NCBI RefSeq assembly: GCF_026239655.1
Contig: NZ_JAPIVO010000008.1
Span: forward strand, 62,001-126,000
DNA: 64,000 nt
Reading direction: 5' to 3'
Source of the DNA: Pedobacter sp. MR2016-24
GTDB lineage: Bacteria; Bacteroidota; Bacteroidia; Sphingobacteriales; Sphingobacteriaceae
A program made the translations under genes and the position numbers. Under the pieces are notes generated by a model. The model ran no database searches. It saw nothing but the letters and a program-made list of their open reading frames with translations, and had not been told where the DNA came from. Below are positions 26,201 to 36,579 of this stretch, one piece after another; the first letter of the stretch is position 1, and each line of letters begins with the position of its first letter.

Positions 26201-28191
26201 AGTTTAAAGATTTCAGAATAGAAACACTGACTAAGTTTGCAGCGCAGGACAGTGCTTTAGTAGGCGGAGTAATTAACGGTACAGTGGATGTAAAAGAATT
26301 AATGACCAGTCCTAAATTTGAAGCGAACATGACTGTCGACCGGTTGCGTTACCAGAAAGATCAGCTGGGCACTTTACGTATAGCGGTGAATAATAATACT
26401 GCAGACGCCTTTGAAACTAATATTGCTTTAACCGGCGTTCATGAATTAAGGGTAAATGGCTTTTATTATACGAAGAGAGAAAGTGCTTTGGACTTAAAGG
26501 TGAATATAGATAAAATCGACATGAAATCACTGGAAAGTGTTTCTATGGGACAGATCAAACAGGGTTCTGGAACCGTAACTGGTCAGCTGACAGTTACCGG
26601 GGCAGTAGCGAAGCCTAAAGTATTGGGAGATGTGAAATTTAACCAGGTAGCTTTTAATGCAACCTATGTAAACTCTTATTTAAGAATGCCAAATGAAACA
26701 ATCAGCTTTACGGATCAGGGCGTAAATTTCAACAACTTTACGATAATTGATTCACTCAATAAAAGGGCGACAATCAACGGCGGCATCTTAACTACTGACT
26801 ATACGAACTTTAAGTTCAATATGGACATTAAGACAAATAATTTCAGGGCGTTAAACTCTACCTCCGCGGATAATGAGTTGATTTATGGTACCGTATTCCT
26901 GACTAGTAATATTAAGGTCAGGGGTGATATGAATCAGCCTGATGTAAACATGACGGTTAAGGTAGAAAAAGGAACCAAGTTCTTTTTTGCAATGCCAACT
27001 GCCGATCCTTCTGTAATAGATCAGGAAGGTATTGTACAATATATTGATGCTGATGTGGCTCCTTATAACGGACAAAAAGCGCTGAAGGCAGACAGTATAA
27101 ATAAAGCACCTATCAAGGGAATTAACCTTACCGCAGATATTGAAGTCGATCCTGAAGCAGAGCTGAATGTGGTAATCGATCCGGCTAACGGAGATGCATT
27201 GAAGGTTAGAGGAGATGCAGACTTAACAGCAACAATGGATCCTAGTGGTAAAATAAGCATGACAGGCCGATATGAAATCAATGACGGTTCTTTCGGCATT
27301 TCGGTCAGTGCTTTGGGTAAAAAAGAATTTAAATTAGTTAAAGGAAGTACTATCGTTTGGACCGGTGATCCAATGTCTGCTAATGTGAACCTTTCAGCAG
27401 TATACGAAGTAAATGCAGCACCAATAGATTTGCTTAATAGAGAGGATCTGCCTTCATTAAAAACCAAAGTACCCGTTCAGGTTTATCTGATCATGAAAGG
27501 TGAATTGATGAAACCAATTATTTCATTCAGACTGGACTTACCAGAAAATGAACGTGGAGCTGGTGATGGCTTGGTATATCCTAAAATGTTACAGGTAAAC
27601 AGAGATGAGAATGAGTTGAATAAACAAGTATTCTCCTTGCTGGCACTGAACAGGTTTATGGCAAGTAATCCATTCCAGAGTCTTGCCGGAGGTGGTGGCG
27701 GAGTATCTACCCTGGCACGTTCAAGTGTAAGTAAATTATTAACAGAACAGTTAAATAACCTGGCGTCAGATCTGATTCAGGGTGTAGATATTAATTTTGG
27801 AGTGAATACTTCTGAAGATTATTCTACCGGCTCTCTGCAACAAAAAACTGATCTTGAGGTAGGTTTATCAAAAAAACTGCTTAACGACAGACTAACGGTA
27901 ACGGTGGGTAGTTCATTCGGACTTGAAGGACCACAACCACAAGGTCAGAGTTCCAGTAATATTGCAGGAAATGTAAATGTAGAATATGCAATGTCTGCTG
28001 ATGGCAGATACCGATTACGGGCTTATCGCCGTAACCAGAATGAAGGAGTGGTAGAAGGCCAGATTATTGAAACCGGATTAGGTTTTGCACTGGTAGTGGA
28101 TTACAACAAGTTCAGAGAAATATTCCAGAAAAAAAGAAATAGAAACAAATCAAAAACAGAACAGAAGCCCAAAAATGAAAAATCTAATTAA
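23203..28191 (+). CDS. tamB: TamB-like translocation and assembly module protein
   Basis: 1662 aa, starting at TTG. One N-terminal membrane anchor (VVLWVFAIVIMLVVAIAVSL) is followed by a very long beta-helical periplasmic body in which short AsmA/TamB-like repeats recur. The C-terminal DUF490/TamB domain begins around residue 1300 (KGINLTADIEVDPEAELNVV) and includes RGDADLTATMDPSGKISMTG. TamB proteins span the periplasm and are implicated in phospholipid transport and outer-membrane assembly. The reading frame overlaps tamL by 17 bases, consistent with a working pair. Confidence 0.92.
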   Translation: MNKYVRKSLKVVLWVFAIVIMLVVAIAVSLNVPAVQNFVKGKAINYLKNKTHTEVSLESIKIALPKDVVLNKFYMADKKGDTLLYAQKLSVDISLFKLLKNTVEINSIELEKLRANVTRIDPDTTFNYQFLIDAFMSEQKKPEDQVKKDTTSTMKFSVNKISLTDIGIVFRDDVIGNDVNVKLGEFKTNIKDFDMANQHYVIKDLILKNTSLKYLQQKPLTKLAAVVEESLDTAKSETGKLPLVEVQDIALNNVKIKYDDMLSDTRADLDVNELTLTKLLADLTKTDIKLDDATLKKSNILFAFKPAAPVKGADTVATTKPSAMAILVGKLNLAENNIQFDNLGAKPTPKGMDFNHLKINNLGLEAEALSYSTAGIKVNVKSGTLKEKSGFELSKLQGDVVYNDKMVKINDLIFKTPNTNIENNTELNYTSLEDLTKHPERVKLSLQVKNSVLGLKDATYFSDAVPANYKNEKIKINAKVNGYMNNLVIPQLQISGLKSTNIDVTGTVKGLPDVNKTFLDLNIKRFSLSKGDLLVVIPKKSLPANIELPNRIVANGKFKGSMTNFNTGFNINTDMGSAKLLASMKGPKGKESYTADINLNNFNVGRLIKMQPTLGRITVKAKVNGTGLDAKTANVKLNGQVVSAYYNKYTYRNLVLNGTYAAQKLNLKSNMADSNANFNLTALVNMAGKYPAIKADLNLKQVNLQQLNFSPTQLSLAGLVKADIKTADPDYLNGDVSIRGLQVVKDGQRINVDTIDVHSEADANHNLISLKSEILSARVDGKYQLTNLAAAMINQINKYYAFGVVTKIPEQRFRFSMNIYNSKLLKQFVPTLTTFSPSRISGLLDTQKDSLIMNAWFPQVVYGDYKVDSTKLTVDNANQQLNYKLLVGHVQSPSLALYNTELSGQADNNVLGVNIFLRDSKLKDKYMLGGTFKSMDKNFRFSFDPNKLLLDYEKWAVSPENYIQFGASGILANQFNLSKDNQLLSINSLNATPNSPLKVEFKDFRIETLTKFAAQDSALVGGVINGTVDVKELMTSPKFEANMTVDRLRYQKDQLGTLRIAVNNNTADAFETNIALTGVHELRVNGFYYTKRESALDLKVNIDKIDMKSLESVSMGQIKQGSGTVTGQLTVTGAVAKPKVLGDVKFNQVAFNATYVNSYLRMPNETISFTDQGVNFNNFTIIDSLNKRATINGGILTTDYTNFKFNMDIKTNNFRALNSTSADNELIYGTVFLTSNIKVRGDMNQPDVNMTVKVEKGTKFFFAMPTADPSVIDQEGIVQYIDADVAPYNGQKALKADSINKAPIKGINLTADIEVDPEAELNVVIDPANGDALKVRGDADLTATMDPSGKISMTGRYEINDGSFGISVSALGKKEFKLVKGSTIVWTGDPMSANVNLSAVYEVNAAPIDLLNREDLPSLKTKVPVQVYLIMKGELMKPIISFRLDLPENERGAGDGLVYPKMLQVNRDENELNKQVFSLLALNRFMASNPFQSLAGGGGGVSTLARSSVSKLLTEQLNNLASDLIQGVDINFGVNTSEDYSTGSLQQKTDLEVGLSKKLLNDRLTVTVGSSFGLEGPQPQGQSSSNIAGNVNVEYAMSADGRYRLRAYRRNQNEGVVEGQIIETGLGFALVVDYNKFREIFQKKRNRNKSKTEQKPKNEKSN

Positions 28192-30511
28192 ACTCAGCTT
28201 ATTTATCCTAATATGTTTAGTTTGGGCTGCCTGCAGCAACACTAAATATTTAAAACCTGGACAGAACTTATATACAGGAGCTGAGGTTAAAATCAATCCT
28301 GACTCATCCGGCAGGATTGATAATGAAAAAGATGTAAAAGCAACTTTAGAGAGCAAAACAAGACCAAGACCTAATAAATCTATTTTAGGACTTAAGCCTA
28401 AGCTTTATATATATAACCTGGCTGGTGAACCGAAAAAACCGAAAGGTTTCAAACACTGGTTACGTACCAAGGTTGGCGAGCCTCCTGTATTGCTGGATCA
28501 GGTGAAACTTCAGTATAACAATGATGTATTAACCAGTTACCTGATTTCTCAGGGATACCTGCAGTCGGTCGTTACTGGCGATACAGTAATTAAAGACCGT
28601 AAAGCCAAAGCCATATATACAGCTAATACGGGCGATCGCTACAAGATCAAAAGCGTAACTTTTCCAAAAGACACGGGTAATTTATCTGCTATCATCAACG
28701 AGAAAAAGGGAAACAGCCTGATTAAAGTGGGTGATTTTTATGATCTTGATGTCTTCAAAAATGAACGTATCCGTATAGATAATGACTTGAAAGAGCTGGG
28801 ATATTTCTATTTTGCTCCAGACTATCTGATCTTGCAGGTGGATAGCACTATAGGCAAAAACCTGGTAGACATTACGGTAAAGGTAAAAGACATTGCACCG
28901 GATGCGGGTGTAAAACCATATACCATTAAAAACATCAATATCTATCCTAATTATTCACTCAGAAGAGATAGTGCACTCAGAAAACTGACACCACTGGAGT
29001 ACAACGATTTTAATATCTACGATAACAGGAATACTTTCAAACCGAGAATTTTCGACAGGCTGGTATTCTTCAAAAAGGGAGAAACATACAATAGAACAGA
29101 TCATAGCCGCTCGCTCAACAGGATGGTAAACATCAATGCTTTTCAGGATGTCAGAGCAGAGTTCTTACCACTAGACAGCTTCAAAAATGATGAACTTGAC
29201 CTGAATATTTACCTTACTCCTTTAAAGAAAAACTCATTATCATTTGGTGTTACAGGAACCAGTAAATCCAATAACTTTGTGGGTTCGGAAGTAAAAGTAA
29301 CGCAAACTACCAGAAACCTTTTTAGGGGTGCAGAACAGCTGGATGTGAGTGTAAGCGGCGGATTTGAGACTCAGGTTAGCGGAGCTTCAAAAGGATTAAA
29401 CTCCAATTCCATCACTGCTGAAGCTAAGCTTACTTTCCCAAGGTTTATCGTACCATTTTATAAACCGAAAAGTACTACTGCCTTTATTCCAAAAACAATT
29501 ACTTCCCTATCTTATCAACGTATCAACAGAGGTTCTCTATATGGTTTGAATTCATTTAAGGGAGAATTTGGCTACAACTGGAAAGAGAATATCCATAAAG
29601 AGCATACATTTAATCCAATCTCTATTAACTATGTAAAATCAAGTGTTGATAGTGCAAAACGCGATAGTTTATTCCTGATTGGTTTACGTAACATTTTAGA
29701 GCCGCAGTTCATTATTGGTAGTAACTATAACTTCACGTATAGTAATCAGATGGATGATTCCCGCAGAAATACAACGTATTTCAGTGGAAGCCTCGAGACA
29801 GGTGGAAATGTTTGGGGCGCATTTGTGGGTAAAAACGACCAGGGTAGAAAACAACTTTTCAATACTGATCTGTCACAATTTGTAAGAGCAGAACTGGATT
29901 TGAGGGATTATTTCAAAATCACACGTAATGTTACCTGGGCAAACAGACTGAATATCGGTTATGGATACGCTTACGGAAATACTACTTCCCTGCCTTTTGT
30001 GAGACAGTTTTTTGCCGGAGGTAGTAATGACATCCGTGCGTTCGCAGCAAGATCATTAGGTCCGGGAACTTATTATTATAAAAATGACGCTACTTTGAAT
30101 CCAAATGTTATTCCTGATCAGAGTGGAGATATCAAACTGATGCTAAATAGCGAGCTACGCTTTAAGCTGGTGAGTGTTTTGTATGGTGCTTTATTTGCAG
30201 ACGCCGGAAATATCTGGTTAAGAAAAGAAGATGTTGGTACTCCGGCTACAGCAGACCGGCCGGCAACCACAGGCAGACCAGGTTCAGGTTTCAAGGCCAG
30301 CAGAGCATTAAGCGAACTGGCTGTAGGTACCGGTGCAGGTTTACGGGTTGATGCCACTATCTTTGTAATTCGCCTGGATGTTGCCTTCCCTGTAAGAAAA
30401 CCATATCTTGCGTCTGGAGAGCGTTGGGTATTTGACAAAATCGCATTTGGCGACAAGGAATGGAGAAGTGAGAATTTAATTTATAACATCGGGATTGGAT
30501 ATCCTTTTTAA
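28175..30511 (+). CDS. tamL: TamL: BamA/TamA-like outer membrane lipoprotein
   Basis: 778 aa. The signal peptide ends in a lipobox (LVWAAC, Cys20), so unlike TamA of Proteobacteria this protein is lipidated, the feature that defines TamL in Bacteroidota. POTRA-like segments occupy about residues 50-390, and the C-terminal half is an Omp85-type beta-barrel (PFVRQFFAGGSNDIRAFAAR is the conserved region; IGIGYPF ends the last strand). It is the outer-membrane partner of TamB immediately upstream and overlaps its stop. Confidence 0.92.
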   Translation: MKNLIKLSLFILICLVWAACSNTKYLKPGQNLYTGAEVKINPDSSGRIDNEKDVKATLESKTRPRPNKSILGLKPKLYIYNLAGEPKKPKGFKHWLRTKVGEPPVLLDQVKLQYNNDVLTSYLISQGYLQSVVTGDTVIKDRKAKAIYTANTGDRYKIKSVTFPKDTGNLSAIINEKKGNSLIKVGDFYDLDVFKNERIRIDNDLKELGYFYFAPDYLILQVDSTIGKNLVDITVKVKDIAPDAGVKPYTIKNINIYPNYSLRRDSALRKLTPLEYNDFNIYDNRNTFKPRIFDRLVFFKKGETYNRTDHSRSLNRMVNINAFQDVRAEFLPLDSFKNDELDLNIYLTPLKKNSLSFGVTGTSKSNNFVGSEVKVTQTTRNLFRGAEQLDVSVSGGFETQVSGASKGLNSNSITAEAKLTFPRFIVPFYKPKSTTAFIPKTITSLSYQRINRGSLYGLNSFKGEFGYNWKENIHKEHTFNPISINYVKSSVDSAKRDSLFLIGLRNILEPQFIIGSNYNFTYSNQMDDSRRNTTYFSGSLETGGNVWGAFVGKNDQGRKQLFNTDLSQFVRAELDLRDYFKITRNVTWANRLNIGYGYAYGNTTSLPFVRQFFAGGSNDIRAFAARSLGPGTYYYKNDATLNPNVIPDQSGDIKLMLNSELRFKLVSVLYGALFADAGNIWLRKEDVGTPATADRPATTGRPGSGFKASRALSELAVGTGAGLRVDATIFVIRLDVAFPVRKPYLASGERWVFDKIAFGDKEWRSENLIYNIGIGYPF

Positions 30512-30519
30512 GCGAAAGA

Positions 30520-31533
30520 ATGAAATTAGTACATAAAATCAAACATTTCTTTATCGCTCTTTATCATTTATTCATAGCAGCTGGTAAAGGTTTTATAGAA
30601 GATCGCGTCACCAAACTCAGTGCAGCACTGGCTTATTATACGATATTTTCACTTACGCCGATGATTATCATTATCATGGCTGCAGCAAGTATCTTTTTTA
30701 GCAATAAGCTAAATCCGGGAACAGAACTCTTTGATCAGATCACTGATATGGTTGGCCGGGATGCAGCTAAACAATTGCAGGGATTTGTTGACAATGCGAA
30801 TCTTACAGGAAAAAGCACAATAGGATTGATCATTGGAGTCGTTACACTGATAGTGGGTGCCACGGCAATTTTTATAGAAATACAGGACAGCATTAACCTG
30901 ATCTGGAAAGTGAAAGCGGTACCCAAAAAGGGTTGGAAAAAGATGCTGACCAACAGACTACTCTCCTTCTCATTAATTGTCTCTATGGGCTTCCTATTAC
31001 TCGTTTCACTGGTAATAAATAGTATTGTCGTCAGCCTGGGTGACAAACTTGGCTACCTGGTAAAGAACAGTAATGTCGGGGATGTAATACCAGTTGCCGG
31101 TGATACAGCTACATTATTGATTTATATCGTAAACAATGCCATCACGATCGCGGCTGTTACTGCTGTATTCACCATTATATTTAAGGTATTACCAGATGTA
31201 GACCTGAAGTGGAAATCAGCTATCATAGGTGCCTTATTTACAGCTCTGCTATTCAGCCTTGGTAAATATGTAATAGGAATATATATTGAGAAAGGCAATC
31301 CGGGATCTGCTTTTGGTGCCGCCAGTTCAATTATTGTAATCCTGTTATGGATTTATTATACCTCTATCATTTTATACTTTGGTGCCGAATTTACCCAGGC
31401 TTATGCAGAAAAGTTTGATGGAGGAATACGTCCCAGTAAATACGCAGTACACACCAAGATTACGATTGTAGAGGAGAAAGTTGATGTACTGCCTCCGCAA
31501 CATCCAGAAGATACTATAGAAGCAAAGGATTAA
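30520..31533 (+). CDS. YihY/BrkB family membrane protein
   Basis: 337 aa inner-membrane protein of the YihY/virulence factor BrkB family (once called ribonuclease BN). About six membrane helices are visible. The conserved KLSAALAYYTIFSLTPMIII and LLWIYYTSIILYFGAEFTQAYA signatures are present. A short hydrophilic tail ends the protein. It begins 8 bases after tamL and likely shares its operon. Recent work links YhdP/TamB/YdbH-type and YihY-like proteins to envelope lipid biology, but a role here is only suggested by context. Confidence 0.9.
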   Translation: MKLVHKIKHFFIALYHLFIAAGKGFIEDRVTKLSAALAYYTIFSLTPMIIIIMAAASIFFSNKLNPGTELFDQITDMVGRDAAKQLQGFVDNANLTGKSTIGLIIGVVTLIVGATAIFIEIQDSINLIWKVKAVPKKGWKKMLTNRLLSFSLIVSMGFLLLVSLVINSIVVSLGDKLGYLVKNSNVGDVIPVAGDTATLLIYIVNNAITIAAVTAVFTIIFKVLPDVDLKWKSAIIGALFTALLFSLGKYVIGIYIEKGNPGSAFGAASSIIVILLWIYYTSIILYFGAEFTQAYAEKFDGGIRPSKYAVHTKITIVEEKVDVLPPQHPEDTIEAKD

Positions 31534-31548
31534 TCTAAAATAAGAAGA

Positions 31549-33453
31549 TTAAGCTACTTCAACAATATCCTCTGAAACCGCAGCAGTGGCTGCATCAGCA
31601 TCTGATGAGATCAGTTCTTCAATAGTATCTTTCTCAATCCTCAGGTTCCTGATAATATGTTGCTGCCTGTCTGGTGTATTTTTACCCATATAATATTCCA
31701 GCAGACCTTTAATGGTCTGGTCTTTCAGGATCACAGGATCCAGCCTGATATCTTTTCCGATGAACAAACCAAACTCGTCAGGAGAGATCTCTCCCAGTCC
31801 TTTAAACCTGGTAATTTCCGGCTTATTACCTAATTTCACAATAGCCTTTTTTCGCTCCTCATCACTGTAGCAGTAAATGGTTTCCTTTTTGTTACGGACA
31901 CGGAACAATGGTGTTTGTAAGATATAAACATGTCCCGCTCTTACCAGATCAGGAAAGAACTGCAAAAAGAAAGTCATCATCAGTAACCTGATGTGCATAC
32001 CATCCACATCGGCATCAGTCGCGATCACAATATTGTTGTAATGCAAGCCGTCCAGTCCATCTTCGATGTTCAGCGCATGTTGCAATAGGTTGAACTCTTC
32101 GTTCTCATACACTACTTTTTTAGTCAGCTCATAACAGTTCAAAGGTTTTCCCTTTAAGCTGAATACCGCCTGACAATCTACATCCCTTGATTTCGTGATA
32201 GAACCCGAAGCAGAATCACCCTCAGTAATAAAGAGTGTAGTTTCGTATCTTTTATCATGCGGTGTATTGAAATGCACTTTACAGTCGCGTAGCTTCTTAT
32301 TATGCAGGGAAGCCTTTTTTGCACGGTCGTTCGCCAGTTTTTTAATACCCGCAATGTCCTTACGCTCACGCTCTGATTGCAGGATTCGTTTCAGTAATGC
32401 ATCTGCAACGTCAGTATGTTTATGCAGGTAATCATCAAGCTCCTTTTTTACAAAGTCGCCGATAAACGTCCGCACAGACGGCCCTTCTGGCCCCATATTC
32501 TGAGAGCCTAATTTAGTTTTGGTTTGCGACTCAAACACGGGTTCCTGCACACGTACAGAAATTGCCGCTATAATTGATGCACGGATATCCGATGCTTCAT
32601 ATTCTTTTTTATAAAATTCACGGATCGTTTTCACCACCGCTTCCCTGAAAGCTGCCTGGTGTGTCCCCCCCTGGGTAGTATGTTGTCCGTTCACAAATGA
32701 ATGGTAATCTTCACCGTATTGCTGACCATGGGTCATTGCAATTTCGATATCATTCCCCAACAGGTGAATAATAGGATAACGCAGGTTTTCCACATCAGCT
32801 ACTTTATTCAGCAAATCATATAATCCACGCTCTGAAAAATACTTCTGACCATTAAAATTCACTGTAAGTCCCGTGTTCAGGAATACATAATTCCAGATCA
32901 TGCTTTCTACAAATGCAGGGATATAATGGTAATTACGGAAAATAGTATCATCAGGATAAAAGGTAATCGCTGTACCATTGCGCTGCGTAGTATCTATGAT
33001 CGGGTGATCAGTGATGATCTCCCCTTTGGAGAATTCTACCTTTTTAGTTTTACCATCGCGGTAAGACTGTACCACGAAGTTGGTAGACAATGCATTTACA
33101 GCTTTCGTACCCACCCCATTCAATCCTACAGATTTCTGGAAAGCATTACTGTCATACTTACCACCGGTATTGATTTTCGACACACAGTCGATCACCTTAC
33201 CCAAAGGTATTCCACGGCCATAATCACGGATATTTACTTTAGAGTCGGAAACTGTAATATCTATAATCCTTCCCGAGCCCATCACAAACTCATCAATAGA
33301 GTTGTCCATGATCTCTTTCAGCAATACATAAATTCCGTCGTCATGTGCAGATCCATCACCTAATTTTCCGATATACATACCAGGACGCAGCCTGATGTGT
33401 TCTTTCCAATCCAGTGAGCGTATACTATCGTCGTTATAAATCGGTTCAGCCAT
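31549..33453 (-). CDS. parE: DNA topoisomerase IV subunit B
   Basis: 634 aa ATPase subunit of a type IIA topoisomerase. The GHKL ATP site includes [22 protein letters not shown] and [13 protein letters not shown]. The Toprim domain carries [10 protein letters not shown] and [12 protein letters not shown]. Partner of ParC at 19243-22365. The genes are 9 kb apart, unlike the parEC operon of many bacteria. The last 15 residues are Ala/Asp-rich and specific to this lineage. Confidence 0.94.
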   Translation of the reverse strand: MAEPIYNDDSIRSLDWKEHIRLRPGMYIGKLGDGSAHDDGIYVLLKEIMDNSIDEFVMGSGRIIDITVSDSKVNIRDYGRGIPLGKVIDCVSKINTGGKYDSNAFQKSVGLNGVGTKAVNALSTNFVVQSYRDGKTKKVEFSKGEIITDHPIIDTTQRNGTAITFYPDDTIFRNYHYIPAFVESMIWNYVFLNTGLTVNFNGQKYFSERGLYDLLNKVADVENLRYPIIHLLGNDIEIAMTHGQQYGEDYHSFVNGQHTTQGGTHQAAFREAVVKTIREFYKKEYEASDIRASIIAAISVRVQEPVFESQTKTKLGSQNMGPEGPSVRTFIGDFVKKELDDYLHKHTDVADALLKRILQSERERKDIAGIKKLANDRAKKASLHNKKLRDCKVHFNTPHDKRYETTLFITEGDSASGSITKSRDVDCQAVFSLKGKPLNCYELTKKVVYENEEFNLLQHALNIEDGLDGLHYNNIVIATDADVDGMHIRLLMMTFFLQFFPDLVRAGHVYILQTPLFRVRNKKETIYCYSDEERKKAIVKLGNKPEITRFKGLGEISPDEFGLFIGKDIRLDPVILKDQTIKGLLEYYMGKNTPDRQQHIIRNLRIEKDTIEELISSDADAATAAVSEDIVEVA

Positions 33454-33471
33454 AGTTTTTGAGTAGAATTA

Positions 33472-33479
33472 CAAATTTA
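33472..33479 (-). promoter_or_regulatory. -7 box of parE
   Basis: The minus strand reads TAAATTTG, a full TAnnTTTG match, about 19 bases before the ATG at 33453, giving a leader of roughly 12 nt. Confidence 0.4.
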
Positions 33480-33560
33480 GTCAAATAACCGTCTTAGTTA
33501 TCCTACAATTTTCAACAAATGCACATTTTGCCGTACCTTCATCCATTATTTAATTGATAC

Positions 33561-34913
33561 ATGCAGCCTAAGAAACAGCTCTCCCTTTTCGATCTATCCA
33601 TGATCGTTGTTAGTTTAGTGATCGGAATGGGTATCTTCCGCACTCCGGTATCTGTCGCCGCAAAAGCACAGATTCCTGAATTGTTTTTTCTGGCATGGAT
33701 TATCGGAGGGATAGTCGCTTACTGCGGGGCACTGATTTATGCGGAAATCGGTTCCAGATTTCCCGTGACAGGCGGTTATTATAAAATCTTCTCTGCCTGC
33801 TACCACCCCTCTATTGCTTTTGCGGTGAATGGAGTTGTGGTACTGACCAGTGCAGCATCCATGGCAGGCGTTACCCTGATCGGATCGGAATACCTGAGCA
33901 GCGTGATTCTTCCTCCTGCTCATCAGACCGACTCCTCCAAGCTGCTCATCGCCGGTACTACAGTGCTCATTTTTTATGGAATTAATCTGCTGGGTTTACG
34001 TGCCAGCTCGAAAGCGCAGAATATATTAACAGTCATTAAGATCACTTTGGTGCTGATGCTGATCTGCGCCATCTTCACTGGCGGTAATACAGCCACCGTA
34101 TCTCCTATTTTTAAAACTGCTTCCGGTGCTTTACCGGTATGGTCAGATTACGGCAGGGCTTTAGGCGTCTGCCTCATTGCGGTTACATTTTCTTTTGCTG
34201 GTTATACGCAAACGATAAACCTTGGCGGGGAGGTGGAAAATGCAAAAACTATTGTTCCGAAGGGAATTAAAATAGGACTTTTCATCATTATCTCCCTGTA
34301 CCTCCTGATCAATTATGCCTATGTAAAAGTGATTGGATTTGAGGAGCTGAAAACGGCCAATAGTATCGCAGCAATCCTGGCAGGGAAAATATTTGGCCCG
34401 GCAGGATATACCATCTTATCGGGCGTCATCTTCCTCTCTGTTTTAGGCTATGTCAATGTAAATCTGCTAAGCAATCCGCGGGCCATGTATGCCATGGGCG
34501 AAGAAAAAGCACTGCCAGCCGTATTTGCACAAAAAAGTAAAAAAACGGATGTGATGGTGGTAAGCCTCACCACTTTTACGGCATTGATCATCATCACTTT
34601 ATTTTTTGCACAAACCTTCGATAAAATCCTGAACTATTCCATCATTCTTGAATGTATTGGTACGGCAAGCTCAGCAGCCACCTTATTTATCCTGCGAAAG
34701 AAGACTGCTCATTTAAACAACGGTACTATTTATACGTTAAAATGGTATCCGGTTGTACCGATCCTCTTTATTTCCTTTTTCTTTTTCGTGGGCATCAGCA
34801 TTTACCAGGATGATCCTTCGGCAGCACTCAACGGACTGTTAATTTTTGCCGGCTTTATAGTGATCTATTTTATTTCGAAGTTTTTAAGTACAAAAGTTGC
34901 CGATGCAGATTAA
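33561..34913 (+). CDS. APC family amino acid permease
   Basis: 450 aa inner-membrane transporter with about 12 hydrophobic segments. The N-terminal VVSLVIGMGIFRTPVSVA is the conserved helix-1 substrate-binding motif of the amino acid-polyamine-organocation superfamily. FAGYTQTINLGGEVENAKTIVPKG matches the conserved helix 6 to loop region. Substrate cannot be predicted. Divergent from parE. Confidence 0.88.
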   Translation: MQPKKQLSLFDLSMIVVSLVIGMGIFRTPVSVAAKAQIPELFFLAWIIGGIVAYCGALIYAEIGSRFPVTGGYYKIFSACYHPSIAFAVNGVVVLTSAASMAGVTLIGSEYLSSVILPPAHQTDSSKLLIAGTTVLIFYGINLLGLRASSKAQNILTVIKITLVLMLICAIFTGGNTATVSPIFKTASGALPVWSDYGRALGVCLIAVTFSFAGYTQTINLGGEVENAKTIVPKGIKIGLFIIISLYLLINYAYVKVIGFEELKTANSIAAILAGKIFGPAGYTILSGVIFLSVLGYVNVNLLSNPRAMYAMGEEKALPAVFAQKSKKTDVMVVSLTTFTALIIITLFFAQTFDKILNYSIILECIGTASSAATLFILRKKTAHLNNGTIYTLKWYPVVPILFISFFFFVGISIYQDDPSAALNGLLIFAGFIVIYFISKFLSTKVADAD

Positions 34914-35082
34914 GGTTCAATATCCTTTCCTCATTGCCGCTTCAGGAAGACTATCTATGGTAAGGATACTGGGGACGACTGGGGTTTAAGGTTAAACGGT
35001 GTAGCTGGCTTCATTTTATGCCTTTTCGCACTATTGTTTTTCAGCCGGTTTAAAGAAGACAAATAGTTACAGAACTTATATG

Positions 35083-35090
35083 TATATTTG
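35083..35090 (+). promoter_or_regulatory. -7 box of the DEAD-box helicase promoter
   Basis: TATATTTG, a full TAnnTTTG match. The expected transcript start near 35097 gives an 88-nt leader before the TTG start at 35185, longer than the short leaders predicted elsewhere in this window. Confidence 0.45.
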
Positions 35091-35135
35091 CGTCCGAAAC
35101 GTAAATGTTTAAACAACAGTCTATTTATTAGTAAA

Positions 35136-35213
35136 ATGGCGAATAAACGTTTCTTCAACATTATACACATTAAATTCAAACACATTGTTATTCGAAGAAT
35201 TAAACCTGATTGA
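35136..35213 (+). CDS. possible 25-codon leader ORF overlapping the helicase start
   Basis: ATG at 35136 opens a frame [14 protein letters not shown], rich in Lys and Arg, that ends with TGA at 35211-35213, 29 bases inside the helicase gene in another frame. It lies inside the predicted helicase leader. It may be a translated leader that couples or regulates helicase translation, or a chance frame; there is no homology that I recognise. Confidence 0.25.
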   Translation: MANKRFFNIIHIKFKHIVIRRIKPD

Positions 35214-36519
35214 GCCTATTCTAAAAGCGCTGCAAGCAGAGGGTTATACTAACCCAACACCCATACAAGAACAATCGATCCCCACTATACTAACCGGCAG
35301 AGATTTATTAGGCTGCGCACAAACTGGTACTGGTAAAACAGCGGCTTTTGCAATCCCAATGCTTCAATTGCTGAATAAAGAACATGATAATGCCAAAAAC
35401 CCTAAAAGACCAATCAGGGCACTGGTATTAACACCAACACGTGAGCTTGCTATTCAAATTGAAGAAAGTTTCAAGGCCTATGGTAAAAATCTGTCTTTAC
35501 GCCACCTGGTTATTTTTGGTGGAGTGGGTCAGAAATCACAAACGGATGCTTTACACCGCGGTGTAGATATCCTGATCGCTACTCCAGGCAGAATGCTCGA
35601 TTTAATGAACCAGGGATTTATCAACCTGAAAGATATTGAAATCTTTGTATTGGATGAGGCAGACAGAATGCTGGACATGGGCTTTATCCATGATGTAAAA
35701 AAAACCATCGCAAAACTTCCTGCTAAAAGACAAACATTGTTTTTCTCGGCTACCATGCCAACTGAAATTCAGAAGTTAGCTGATACAATCCTGACTACCC
35801 CTTTGAAAGTTGAAGTAACACCTGTTTCTTCTACCGCAGAAAAAATTGAGCAGTCAATTTATTATGTAGATAAAAATGACAAGAAAAATCTTTTAATCTA
35901 TATTCTGAAAGATAAAACGATCGCTACAGCTTTAGTATTTACACGTACTAAACATGGTGCAGACCGTATTGTTAAAGACCTGATTAAAGTAGGTGTTAAG
36001 GCTGAAGCCATTCACGGTAATAAATCTCAGAATGCGAGACAAAGAGCTTTGACTAACTTTAAGGCCAAAACCACACGTATTCTTGTAGCTACTGATATTG
36101 CAGCACGTGGTATTGATGTGGATGAGTTAACTCACGTTATTAACTATGAATTGCCTAACGTACCTGAAACTTATGTACACAGGATCGGCCGTACAGGACG
36201 TGCAGGTAACAGTGGTATCTCTTTCTCTTTCTGTGATGGAGAAGAAAAAGAATACCTGGATGATATCGAGAAGTTAATCGCTATTAAAATTCCGGTTCAG
36301 GAAGATCATCCTTATGCGATGAGCTGGCAAAGCCTGATGTCTGGCGCAGCAGCTGCAAAAGTAAAAGGTAAAAGCAAACCATCGAGAGGTGCACGCCCGG
36401 AAAGAACGGAGCATAAACCAAACCTGAGTGGTGCAAAAAGACAACCAGGTGGCGGAAGCAGCAATGGTGGTGGAAACCGCAGGTTCAACAATTCAAGACC
36501 AAAAGCAAAAACAGATTAA
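35185..36519 (+). CDS. DEAD-box RNA helicase (RhlE-like)
   Basis: 444 aa. The Q motif ([10 protein letters not shown]), motif I AQTGTGKT (residues 45-52), PTRELA, the DEAD box ([13 protein letters not shown]), SAT (FFSATMPT) and motif [12 protein letters not shown] are all in place. The tail is short, basic and Gly/Arg/Asn-rich (about residues 390-444), typical of RhlE proteins that bind structured RNA. The start codon is [19 protein letters not shown] directly precedes the Q motif, which supports this start. Its leader contains a possible small ORF. Confidence 0.93.
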   Translation: MLFEELNLIEPILKALQAEGYTNPTPIQEQSIPTILTGRDLLGCAQTGTGKTAAFAIPMLQLLNKEHDNAKNPKRPIRALVLTPTRELAIQIEESFKAYGKNLSLRHLVIFGGVGQKSQTDALHRGVDILIATPGRMLDLMNQGFINLKDIEIFVLDEADRMLDMGFIHDVKKTIAKLPAKRQTLFFSATMPTEIQKLADTILTTPLKVEVTPVSSTAEKIEQSIYYVDKNDKKNLLIYILKDKTIATALVFTRTKHGADRIVKDLIKVGVKAEAIHGNKSQNARQRALTNFKAKTTRILVATDIAARGIDVDELTHVINYELPNVPETYVHRIGRTGRAGNSGISFSFCDGEEKEYLDDIEKLIAIKIPVQEDHPYAMSWQSLMSGAAAAKVKGKSKPSRGARPERTEHKPNLSGAKRQPGGGSSNGGGNRRFNNSRPKAKTD

Positions 36520-36538
36520 AATTTATTGATATACATAA

Positions 36539-36567
36539 GGGGTCACCTTTCGGTAACCCCTTTTTTT
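36539..36567 (+). terminator. rho-independent terminator after the helicase gene
   Basis: GGGGTCACC / GGTAACCCC stem with one mismatch and a TTTC loop, followed by seven T. Confidence 0.85.
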
Positions 36568-36579
36568 ATGGTTTATTAA

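Noticed and set aside
34955-35185. 76-codon minus-strand frame upstream of the helicase
   Set aside because: No family resemblance, and it overlaps the predicted helicase promoter and leader.
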